Shown one piece after another: positions 34,619 through 41,753 of a stretch of DNA of 64,000 bases. A program made the translations under genes and the position numbers. Below the pieces are notes generated by a model. It did not search any database and had not been told where the DNA came from. It worked only from the letters and a program-made list of their open reading frames with translations. The stretch's first letter is position 1. Each line of letters opens with the position of its first letter. The stretch comes from UMGS1696 sp963642885 (lineage in GTDB: Bacteria; Bacillota; Clostridia; Oscillospirales; CAG-272). The DNA lies in the NCBI GenBank assembly GCA_963642885.1, contig CAVIJI010000009.1, forward strand, positions 5,990-69,989, written 5' to 3'.

Positions 34619-36521
34619 GGAAAAAGAAGAAAAAACAACGCTTAAAGAAGCATTTAAGATAAACATGCGTATGTTGAAAGTTATTTATCATAAAATGCCG
34701 GGAATGATTATATCGAAAACCATGAGCATTATATGGAATTCGCTTACACCTTACGTCGGAATTTATCTTTCCGCTCTTATAGTAAACGAACTGGCAGGTG
34801 CGAAAGATCGTTACAGACTGACCGTGCTTGTTCTGACAACATTGTTCTCCGCTGCCGCGATTACTCTTGTAAAGGTATTGCTCGAAAAACGGAGCAACAC
34901 GGAAGAGTCGACACTATTATTGATGAACGATAAGATGCTGTCGGATAAAATGTTGGATATGGATTTTGTCGATGCCGATGACCCGAAGACAAATCAGACG
35001 TTAGGTACGATAAAGCAAAACGAGAACGGCGGCGGATGGGGAGTATACAGACTGTATGCAATTTGTTATAAACAGCTTCTGGAATCGGTAATGTCGCTCC
35101 TCGGCGGTATAGCATTGACGGTAACGCTTTTTACCGCACGTGTACCGGAATCCGCCGGTAAGTATACCGTCCTTAATAATCCGTTTTTTGCGGTGGCGCT
35201 TACCGCACTTATGCTTGTCATAACCTTTATCGCACCGATACTCGGCAATAAAGGCAACAGCTATTACGCAATGAATGCGGGCACACACAATCTTGCGAAC
35301 CGCTTGTTCGGTTTCTATGGATTTATGGGTTCCCGAGGCAGCGAGTATGCGCCCGACATCAGAATATACCGCATCGATAAAATATGCGGGATTGTCAACA
35401 GTGATAAGACATCGACATTCTGTTCGAAAGGACAGTTCGCCAAGATAGCCGGAACCATATCCGGCGTTTACGCTTCCGCATCAGCGGCTGTGTCCGTGAT
35501 ATTCACGGGATGTGCGTATGTATTTGTCTGCATGAAGGCTCTTGCGGGTGCTTTCGGTATAGGTGATGTCACACAATATATATCATCCATAACGAGAGTT
35601 TCAGGCAGTGTATCAACTATAGTTGCGGCTGTCGGTAATATGAAAAACAACGCACCGTTTTTAAAGCTCTCCTTGGATTATCTTGATACACCGAATAAAA
35701 TGTATCAAGGAAGCTTGAGTGTGGAAAAACGCAGCGACCGCAAATACGAAATAGAGTTTCGTGACGTATCCTTTAAATATCCGGGAAGTGACAGCTATTC
35801 GCTTCGTCACGTGAACATGAAATTCAAAATCGGCGAAAAGCTTGCGGTTGTAGGTCAAAACGGCAGCGGAAAAACCACATTCATTAAGCTGCTTTGCCGC
35901 TTATACGATCCCACCGAGGGAGAGATACTGCTAAACGGCATTAATATCCGAAAATATGATTACAAGGAATATATGAATGTATTCTCCGTGGTTTTCCAGG
36001 ATTATGCATTGTTGTCGTATACACTCGGGGCGAATGTTGCAGTAGGTGAAAAGTACGACGCGGAGAAGGTTGAAAAGTGCCTTACGGATGTAGGATTCGG
36101 AAAGAGACTCGGCGAACTCGAGGAAGGACTCGCTACATATCACGGCAAGGATTTCAGCAAAAACGGAGTAAGGTTCTCGGGAGGAGAAGACCAGAAAATC
36201 GCCATTGCCAGAACACTGTACAAGGATGCGCCCTTTATTGTTCTCGATGAGCCCACAGCGGCGCTTGACCCCATAGCCGAGGCGGATATTTATTCCGATT
36301 TCAGTAAAATAGTGGGCGATAAAACTGCTGTTTATATTTCTCACCGTTTGTCATCCTGCCGTTTCTGCGATGAAATATTGGTGTTCTCGGACGGAAGCGT
36401 GGTTGAACAGGGAAGTCATGAAGAGCTTTTGAAAAACGAAAACGGAAAATACCGTGAATTGTGGCTTGCTCAGGCTCAGTACTACGCGAATGATGAAGAG
36501 ACATCACGGCTGTTTGCGTAA
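34611..36521 (+). CDS. ABC exporter half-transporter, second subunit
   Basis: A 636-residue partner of the preceding protein with the same build. Walker A is GQNGSGKTT, the signature is FSGGEDQKI, Walker B FIVLDEPTAALDP. The block LDEPTAALDPIAEAD is identical in both proteins, pointing to an old duplication. Its start overlaps the end of the first subunit by 8 bp, a sign of tight stoichiometry. Both catalytic Glu residues after Walker B are kept (DEPT), so no site is obviously degenerate. Cargo unknown; no small precursor peptide or C39 peptidase domain is seen near it. Confidence 0.9.
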   Translation: MSKEKEEKTTLKEAFKINMRMLKVIYHKMPGMIISKTMSIIWNSLTPYVGIYLSALIVNELAGAKDRYRLTVLVLTTLFSAAAITLVKVLLEKRSNTEESTLLLMNDKMLSDKMLDMDFVDADDPKTNQTLGTIKQNENGGGWGVYRLYAICYKQLLESVMSLLGGIALTVTLFTARVPESAGKYTVLNNPFFAVALTALMLVITFIAPILGNKGNSYYAMNAGTHNLANRLFGFYGFMGSRGSEYAPDIRIYRIDKICGIVNSDKTSTFCSKGQFAKIAGTISGVYASASAAVSVIFTGCAYVFVCMKALAGAFGIGDVTQYISSITRVSGSVSTIVAAVGNMKNNAPFLKLSLDYLDTPNKMYQGSLSVEKRSDRKYEIEFRDVSFKYPGSDSYSLRHVNMKFKIGEKLAVVGQNGSGKTTFIKLLCRLYDPTEGEILLNGINIRKYDYKEYMNVFSVVFQDYALLSYTLGANVAVGEKYDAEKVEKCLTDVGFGKRLGELEEGLATYHGKDFSKNGVRFSGGEDQKIAIARTLYKDAPFIVLDEPTAALDPIAEADIYSDFSKIVGDKTAVYISHRLSSCRFCDEILVFSDGSVVEQGSHEELLKNENGKYRELWLAQAQYYANDEETSRLFA

Positions 36522-36533
36522 CGATAATTAAAT

Positions 36534-36553
36534 ATTGCATTTTCGGATGCAAT
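36534..36553 (+). promoter_or_regulatory. Perfect inverted repeat within the hyd maturation promoter (candidate operator)
   Basis: ATTGCAT and ATGCAAT flank a 6-nt spacer. The repeat covers the -35 box and half of the spacer. No T run follows, so it is not a terminator. Confidence 0.5.
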
Positions 36554-36563
36554 GTGATATAAT
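36535..36563 (+). promoter_or_regulatory. Sigma-A promoter of the TM1266/HydEGF cluster
   Basis: -35 TTGCAT (36535-36540), 17-bp spacer, -10 TATAAT (36558-36563). Confidence 0.7.
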
Positions 36564-36593
36564 CGGATAAGTGTAAATCGAGGAAGTGTATAT

Positions 36594-36842
36594 ATGGATA
36601 ACAGAGTTGCCGTCATAAGCATAATCGTCGAAAACCCCGACAGTGTATCGAGACTCAATGAATTTCTTCACGAATACAGCGAGTACATCATAGGCAGGAT
36701 GGGAATACCGTATCATGCCAAGGGTATAAATATTATAAGTGTGGCGATTGATGCGCCGCTGGATAAGATAAACTCCCTGACAGGACTCATAGGAAAGCTC
36801 GACGGCGTGTCCGCGAAGGCAGCTTATTCCAAGGTTAATTAA
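36594..36842 (+). CDS. TM1266-type iron-only hydrogenase system putative regulator
   Basis: An 82-residue ACT-like ferredoxin-fold protein (RVAVISIIVENPDSVSRLNEFLHEY... IGRMGIPYHAKGINIISVAI). It matches the TM1266 family found beside [FeFe]-hydrogenase genes, for which a regulatory role has been proposed but not shown. Here it is the first gene of the maturase cluster, with GAGGAAG upstream of the start. A 196-nt structured leader separates it from hydE, so it may be expressed at a different level. Confidence 0.85.
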   Translation: MDNRVAVISIIVENPDSVSRLNEFLHEYSEYIIGRMGIPYHAKGINIISVAIDAPLDKINSLTGLIGKLDGVSAKAAYSKVN

Positions 36843-36986
36843 TTTTATTGATTTATGTCCCCCTGACATCGAAATCGTTTGATAAACAGCTTATCGGATT
36901 GAGATGAAAGTTACGGATAAAAGCGTTGTCTCCTCTTGCGTGTGTTAAGCCATGTATCGGCTTTACATGCGTGATAAGGTAATTCG

Positions 36987-37038
36987 GCGTCTTTTTGTTG
37001 TCGGCTTTACATCGGTCGGGACGAAAGGACGCTTTTTT
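36987..37038 (+). promoter_or_regulatory. Attenuator-like hairpin masking the hydE ribosome site
   Basis: GCGTCTTTT (36987-36995) can pair over 9 bp (one G-U) with AAAGGACGC (37024-37032), followed at once by TTTTTT and the hydE ATG. The 3' arm contains the Shine-Dalgarno AAAGGA, so the fold would both resemble a terminator and hide the ribosome site. CGGCTTTACAT occurs twice (36958-36968 and 37002-37012), and CATGT/ACATG around 36951-36968 can form a competing hairpin. No known riboswitch recognised. Confidence 0.5.
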
Positions 37039-38103
37039 ATGTCTGAAAAGATATCATACATATTGTCTCTTACTGACAAACTCAACGGCTGCGGCAAGCT
37101 GACACACAAGGAGTGGGAAACGCTTCTCGACAACAGGTGTGATATAAGCGCATCCTATGCGGCAAAGCTTGCCGATGTAAAACGCAGGGCTGTGTACGGG
37201 AATGATGTATATGTGCGCGGATTAATCGAGATAAGCAATATATGCAAAAACGATTGCTATTACTGCGGTATAAGAAAAAGCAACAAGTCATGCGACAGAT
37301 ACAGACTGACCGAGGATGATATTCTGTTACGGTGCGATGAAGGATACGCTCTCGGCTTTCGCACCTTTGTATTGCAAGGCGGAGAGGATATGTATTATAC
37401 GGACAACGTTATGTGCTCTATCGTCGGACATATAAAGGAAAAGCATCCCGACTGTGCCGTTACTCTTTCCATAGGTGAAAGAAGCCGCGAAAGCTACAGT
37501 GCTATGTATAACGCGGGAGCGGACAGGTATCTTTTGCGGCACGAAACGGCAAACGAGGAGCATTATATGAAGCTCCATCCGAAAGAGATGAGTTATATAA
37601 ACCGCATGAGATGCTTATACGATTTACGTGATATCGGGTATCAGGTCGGATGCGGCTTTATGGTAGGCTCACCCTATCAGACAAACAGCGATATTGCATA
37701 TGACCTTGAATTTATTACGGAATTTCAGCCCGATATGTGCGGTATCGGCCCGTTTGTCCCGCATCATGCGACACCGTTTGCGCATTTCCGCGGCGGTACG
37801 GTTGAAGTGACGACATATTTGCTGTCACTTATAAGGTTGATAAAGCCGAATATATTGCTTCCCTCCACTACCGCGCTCGGAACAATACACCCAAGAGGCA
37901 GAGAACTCGGAATACTGGCGGGTGCTAACGTAGTAATGCCGAATCTTTCTCCAGCAGCGTTGCGTGAAAAATACGAGCTTTACGACAATAAGATAAGCTC
38001 GGGTGAAGAAGCGGCGGAGTGCAGAGCGAATCTCGAGCGGCGCATGGAGACTATAGGCTTTCATGTGGTAACATCGCGAGGCGACATAATCAAGTCACTG
38101 TAA
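37039..38103 (+). CDS. hydE: [FeFe]-hydrogenase maturase HydE (radical SAM)
   Basis: A 354-residue radical SAM protein. The SAM cluster cysteines are Cys69, Cys73 and Cys76 (NICKNDCYYC). LQGGEDMYYTD, LSIGERS and GCGFMVGSPYQT are typical of HydE, as are CGIGPFVPHHATPF and LPSTTALGTIHPRGRELG. HydE makes a precursor of the azadithiolate bridge of the H-cluster from the HydG iron-cysteine product. ATG 37039 is used: AAAGGA lies 9 nt upstream and the homologous region starts here; an upstream in-frame GTG-type start at 36952 would run through the leader. HydG follows after 76 nt. Confidence 0.93.
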   Translation: MSEKISYILSLTDKLNGCGKLTHKEWETLLDNRCDISASYAAKLADVKRRAVYGNDVYVRGLIEISNICKNDCYYCGIRKSNKSCDRYRLTEDDILLRCDEGYALGFRTFVLQGGEDMYYTDNVMCSIVGHIKEKHPDCAVTLSIGERSRESYSAMYNAGADRYLLRHETANEEHYMKLHPKEMSYINRMRCLYDLRDIGYQVGCGFMVGSPYQTNSDIAYDLEFITEFQPDMCGIGPFVPHHATPFAHFRGGTVEVTTYLLSLIRLIKPNILLPSTTALGTIHPRGRELGILAGANVVMPNLSPAALREKYELYDNKISSGEEAAECRANLERRMETIGFHVVTSRGDIIKSL

Positions 38104-38179
38104 TTAAATGAGAAGCTCACGCTTAACAAGTTAAATCTGAGGGGTAAGTTATCTGCCCCCAAAGAAAGGATAAATAAAT

Positions 38180-39628
38180 ATGGCAAAATTCGACCCGAAA
38201 TCCCTCAAGGCGGAGGAATTCATCAATCACGAGGAAATCCTCGAAACATTGAAGTACGCGGAGGAAAACAAAAACAACGCTGAGCTCATCGACAGCCTGC
38301 TCGAGAAAGCGAAGCCGAGAAAAACAGAAAAAGGCGTTCACTGCGAAGGCCTGACGCATCGCGAGGCATCCGTGCTTCTCGCGTGCGAGCTGCCCGATAA
38401 AATCGAGAAAATGTACAGGCTCGCGGAGGAGATTAAGCTTGCGTTCTACGGTAACAGAATCGTAATGTTCGCGCCTCTTTACCTGTCCAATTATTGTGTG
38501 AACGGATGTGTATATTGTCCGTATCATATGAAGAATAAGCATATAGCGAGAATAAAGCTTTCACAGGAAGATATCAAAAAAGAAATCATCGCGCTTCAGG
38601 ATATGGGCCACAAACGTCTGGCAATCGAAGCGGGTGAGGATCCCGTGCATAATCCTATCGAATATATTCTCGATTCGATTCATACTATATACTCGGTCCA
38701 TCATAAAAACGGCGATATACGCAGAGTAAACGTCAATATCGCCGCGACAACGGTGGAAAATTACAGAAAGCTCAAGGAAGCGGGAATAGGTACGTACATT
38801 TTATTCCAGGAAACGTACCATAAGGAGAGTTATTTACAGCTGCATCCGACAGGACCGAAGCATGATTACGACTATCATACCGAAGCTATGGACAGAGCCA
38901 TGGAGGGCGGTATAGACGACGTAGGACTCGGAGTATTATTCGGACTCGAAATGTACAAATATGAATTCGCCGGACTTCTCATGCATGCGGAGCACCTTGA
39001 AGCCGTACACGGAGTCGGCCCTCACACAATCAGCGTGCCGAGAGTCAAGAGAGCGGACGATATAGATCCCAATGTGTTCGACAACGGCATATCGGATGAT
39101 ATATTCCTCAAGATTATCGCATGTATAAGAATAGCGGTTCCGTATACGGGAATGATAATTTCCACAAGAGAAAGCGAAGCCGTGCGCGAAAAGGCTTTGC
39201 AGGTCGGCATTTCGCAGATCAGCGGCGCATCGCGTACATCTGTCGGCGGATATACGGAAGAAGAACGTCCGCATGACTCCGAGCAGTTTGATGTTTCCGA
39301 CCAGCGTTCACTTGATGAAGTGGTTGAATGGCTTATGGAGATGGGCTTTATTCCGTCATTCTGTACCGCTTGTTATCGTGAAGGAAGAACGGGAGACCGC
39401 TTCATGAGCCTATGTAAAACAGGTCAGATACAGAACTGCTGTCACCCCAACGCTCTTATGACTCTCACGGAGTATTTGGTCGACTATGCATCTGATGACA
39501 CAAAGAAAACCGGATACGAGCTCATTGAGCGTGAACTTGAAAAAATCCCGAATGAAAAGGTCAGAAGAATAGCCGCAGAACATATAGAGGACATAAAAAA
39601 TTCGGGCAAGAGAGATTTCAGATTTTAA
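38180..39628 (+). CDS. hydG: [FeFe]-hydrogenase maturase HydG (radical SAM tyrosine lyase)
   Basis: A 482-residue protein. The SAM cluster ligands are Cys106, Cys110 and Cys113 (YCVNGCVYC). The C-terminal auxiliary cluster region is intact: FCTACYREGRTGDRFMSLCKTGQIQNCCHPNA. HydG cleaves tyrosine to supply CO and CN- on iron for the H-cluster. AGAKINY-like family features such as ASRTSVGGYTEEE confirm it is HydG and not ThiH. AAAGGATAAATAAAT precedes the start. HydF follows 16 nt later. Confidence 0.95.
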   Translation: MAKFDPKSLKAEEFINHEEILETLKYAEENKNNAELIDSLLEKAKPRKTEKGVHCEGLTHREASVLLACELPDKIEKMYRLAEEIKLAFYGNRIVMFAPLYLSNYCVNGCVYCPYHMKNKHIARIKLSQEDIKKEIIALQDMGHKRLAIEAGEDPVHNPIEYILDSIHTIYSVHHKNGDIRRVNVNIAATTVENYRKLKEAGIGTYILFQETYHKESYLQLHPTGPKHDYDYHTEAMDRAMEGGIDDVGLGVLFGLEMYKYEFAGLLMHAEHLEAVHGVGPHTISVPRVKRADDIDPNVFDNGISDDIFLKIIACIRIAVPYTGMIISTRESEAVREKALQVGISQISGASRTSVGGYTEEERPHDSEQFDVSDQRSLDEVVEWLMEMGFIPSFCTACYREGRTGDRFMSLCKTGQIQNCCHPNALMTLTEYLVDYASDDTKKTGYELIERELEKIPNEKVRRIAAEHIEDIKNSGKRDFRF

Positions 39629-39644
39629 TTAAGGGAGGAAAAAT

Positions 39645-40841
39645 ATGAGCTTGAACAGCACACCGTCGGCTAACCGTATTCACATAGGTTTTTTCGGATG
39701 CAGAAATGCAGGCAAATCAAGTCTGGTAAATGCGGTAACGGGACAGGAGCTCGCCGTGGTGTCTGATGTAAAGGGAACAACTACGGACCCTATATCGAAA
39801 GCAATGGAGCTTTTGCCTCTCGGACCGGTTGTAATAATAGATACACCCGGATATGACGACGAAGGCTCGCTCGGTGAAAAGCGTGTCAGACGAACAAAAC
39901 AGACACTCAATAAAACCGATATAGCGGTTCTGGTGATTGACGGAAGATGCGGAATGAACCGTTTCGATTTCGAATTGCTTAATATTATAAAAGAGAAAAA
40001 AATACCGTATATTATAGCATATAACAAATCAGACAACGGAGAGCCCGTCGCGGTTATAGACGGAGAAAACTGTATTTCCGTCAGTGCTCGGAGCGGGGCA
40101 AACGTCAATGAGCTTAAAGAGCGGCTCGGAAAGCTGATGCCGGAGGATGACGGCAAAACACTTATCGACGGCATTATGTCAAGCGGAGATACCGCGGTAC
40201 TTGTGATTCCGATAGATGAAGCCGCGCCGAAGGGCAGGCTTATTCTCCCGCAGCAGCAGGTTATACGTGATATACTGGATATAGGCGGCTGTGCGGTCGC
40301 GGTAAAGGAAACCGAGCTTGAGAGAGCCTTGGACAGACTCAAGGATAAGCCGAGAGTGGTTATAACCGACAGTCAGGCTTTTGCTTATGTTTCGAGGATT
40401 GTTCCCGAGGATATACCGCTGACATCGTTCTCCATACTCATGGCAAGATACAAGGGATTCCTCGAAACCGCATATGACGGAGTTCGCGCCATAGACAAGC
40501 TGTGTGACGGAGACACGGTTCTCATAGCGGAAGGCTGTACTCACCACAGACAATGCGGAGATATAGGAAGCGTTAAAATACCTCGTTGGCTTGCGGCACA
40601 TACCGATAAAGATATAAAAATAAAAACCTGCTCCGGCACCGAATTTCCCGAGGATCTCACGCCGTATGCCGCTGTTATACACTGCGGCGGATGTATGCTC
40701 AGTGAAAAAGAAGTGCGGTACAGAATGAAATGTGCCGTGGATTACGGAATACCGTTCACCAATTACGGTATATTTATAGCTTATGTTACGGGTATTCTCG
40801 AGCGAAGCGTGAAAATGATACCTGAGCTGCGGAATAAATAA
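39645..40841 (+). CDS. hydF: [FeFe]-hydrogenase maturation GTPase HydF
   Basis: A 398-residue scaffold protein. An N-terminal GTPase domain has GCRNAGKSS (18-25), KGTTTDP, DTPGYDD and YNKSD. A dimerisation region follows, and the C-terminal domain holds the Fe-S ligands CTHH and HCGGC. HydF carries the diiron precursor and delivers it to apo-hydrogenase. The reading IIAYNKSD in place of NKxD is conventional. GGGAGGA lies 8 nt upstream. It is the last gene before a strong terminator; the structural hydrogenase must be elsewhere in the genome. Confidence 0.95.
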   Translation: MSLNSTPSANRIHIGFFGCRNAGKSSLVNAVTGQELAVVSDVKGTTTDPISKAMELLPLGPVVIIDTPGYDDEGSLGEKRVRRTKQTLNKTDIAVLVIDGRCGMNRFDFELLNIIKEKKIPYIIAYNKSDNGEPVAVIDGENCISVSARSGANVNELKERLGKLMPEDDGKTLIDGIMSSGDTAVLVIPIDEAAPKGRLILPQQQVIRDILDIGGCAVAVKETELERALDRLKDKPRVVITDSQAFAYVSRIVPEDIPLTSFSILMARYKGFLETAYDGVRAIDKLCDGDTVLIAEGCTHHRQCGDIGSVKIPRWLAAHTDKDIKIKTCSGTEFPEDLTPYAAVIHCGGCMLSEKEVRYRMKCAVDYGIPFTNYGIFIAYVTGILERSVKMIPELRNK

Positions 40842-40845
40842 ACCG

Positions 40846-40886
40846 AAAAAACGTATGTCATCTCGAAAGAACGACATACGTTTTTG
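40846..40886. terminator. Bidirectional terminator between hydF and the iron regulator
   Basis: ACGTATGTC/GACATACGT stem with flanking A and T runs serving both convergent genes. Confidence 0.9.
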
Positions 40887-40892
40887 TTTTGT

Positions 40893-41261
40893 TTATTGTT
40901 TGCTTTTTAAATGATTCTTGATTGCATCGAATGTCTCATCACTGATTATATGCTCTATTTTACAAGCGTCGTGTGCGGCAATCTCGGGCTCGACACCGAG
41001 TCTTACGAGACAATCCGTCAGGATGGTGTGCCGTTCGTAAATTTTAGAGGATATTTCCTCGCCTGCGTCCGTAAGCTCGATAAAACCTTCTCTGTCGACC
41101 GTTATATATCCGCCGTCCTTAAGAAGACCGACGGCACGGCTGACGCTCGGCTTTGAAAAATTCATGTATTCGCTTACATCAATCGAACGCACGCCGCCCC
41201 CTTTTTTGCTTAATATATATATAGTTTCAAGATACATTTCGCCAGATTCCTGTAATGCCAT
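40893..41261 (-). CDS. DtxR/IdeR-type metal-dependent transcriptional regulator
   Basis: A 122-residue protein with an N-terminal winged helix (VRSIDVSEYMNFSKPSVSRAVGLLKDGGYI) and a dimerisation domain, but no SH3-like third domain. Residues lining the metal site fit the iron-sensing branch: Met9 (MntR has Asp here), His78 and Cys100/Glu103/His104 in HDACKIEHI, matching DtxR Met10, His79 and Cys102/Glu105/His106. It probably senses Fe(II). It sits beside the Fe-S-rich maturase cluster and is read from its own promoter, which contains two palindromes, so autoregulation is plausible. The start lacks a strong ribosome site (GAGGGG, 5 nt upstream). Confidence 0.87.
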   Translation of the reverse strand: MALQESGEMYLETIYILSKKGGGVRSIDVSEYMNFSKPSVSRAVGLLKDGGYITVDREGFIELTDAGEEISSKIYERHTILTDCLVRLGVEPEIAAHDACKIEHIISDETFDAIKNHLKSKQ

Positions 41262-41290
41262 AAACCCCTCGTGTATAAGTCCGAATAATA

Positions 41291-41310
41291 TACAAAATTC
41301 ACATTTTGTA
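41291..41310 (-). promoter_or_regulatory. Inverted repeat at the transcript start of the iron regulator gene
   Basis: TACAAAA and TTTTGTA around a 6-nt spacer, just downstream of the -10 box; candidate autoregulatory operator. Confidence 0.45.
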
Positions 41311-41312
41311 AT

Positions 41313-41341
41313 ATTGTATCATGAATTTTTTAAAAATTCAA
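41313..41341 (-). promoter_or_regulatory. Sigma-A promoter of the iron regulator gene with 17-bp palindrome in the spacer
   Basis: -35 TTGAAT (41336-41341), 17-bp spacer, -10 TACAAT (41313-41318). A perfect palindrome (GAATTTTT T AAAAATTC, 41323-41339) lies across the spacer and -35 box. Confidence 0.6.
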
Positions 41342-41426
41342 CAGCTATTTATGTCGTATTATGCAATGCATGTGTTTTCGGCATATAAAAGTGATTAAAC
41401 AGATATTTATATGCGGGGAACATCTA

Positions 41427-41455
41427 TTTACAAACGGCAAAATACATGCTATAAT
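41427..41455 (+). promoter_or_regulatory. Sigma-A promoter of the DUF951-yfhO-ruvAB genes
   Basis: -35 TTTACA (41427-41432), 17-bp spacer, -10 TATAAT (41450-41455). Confidence 0.75.
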
Positions 41456-41499
41456 AATAACATGATCGTTATACAATCGGGGAATTGTCGGAGTCGAAA

Positions 41500-41697
41500 A
41501 TGAATATTCCGAAATTTGACACAGGAGACAAGCTGGAACTCAAAAAAAAGCATCCGTGCGGTTCGAATTGCTTCACGGTTTTAAGGTGCGGAAGCGACGT
41601 CAGAATAATATGCGACGGCTGCGGGAGAGACATGACATTGCCGCGTGAAAAAATCGAAAAAGCAATAAAAAAGGTTATTAAAATTACGGCAGAATAA
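41500..41697 (+). CDS. DUF951 (YyzM-like) small protein
   Basis: A 65-residue protein with FDTGDKLELKKKHPCGSNCFTVLRCGSDVRI and CDGCGR, which defines DUF951. Its pairs of cysteines suggest a bound zinc. It is found across Firmicutes and has no known function; a nucleic-acid contact is often suspected because of the basic C-terminus. ATG 41500 is supported by GGAG 7 nt upstream; the in-frame TTG 41485 would contain it. The YfhO gene follows 56 nt later. Confidence 0.85.
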   Translation: MNIPKFDTGDKLELKKKHPCGSNCFTVLRCGSDVRIICDGCGRDMTLPREKIEKAIKKVIKITAE

Positions 41698-41753
41698 TAA
41701 AAGCTTTATATCGCATACGTTTATTCGGATTTTTTAACACAGAGGATAGATAA

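Noticed and set aside
36534..36553. Terminator of the ABC exporter operon
   Set aside because: The inverted repeat has no T run and overlaps the -35 box of a good promoter.
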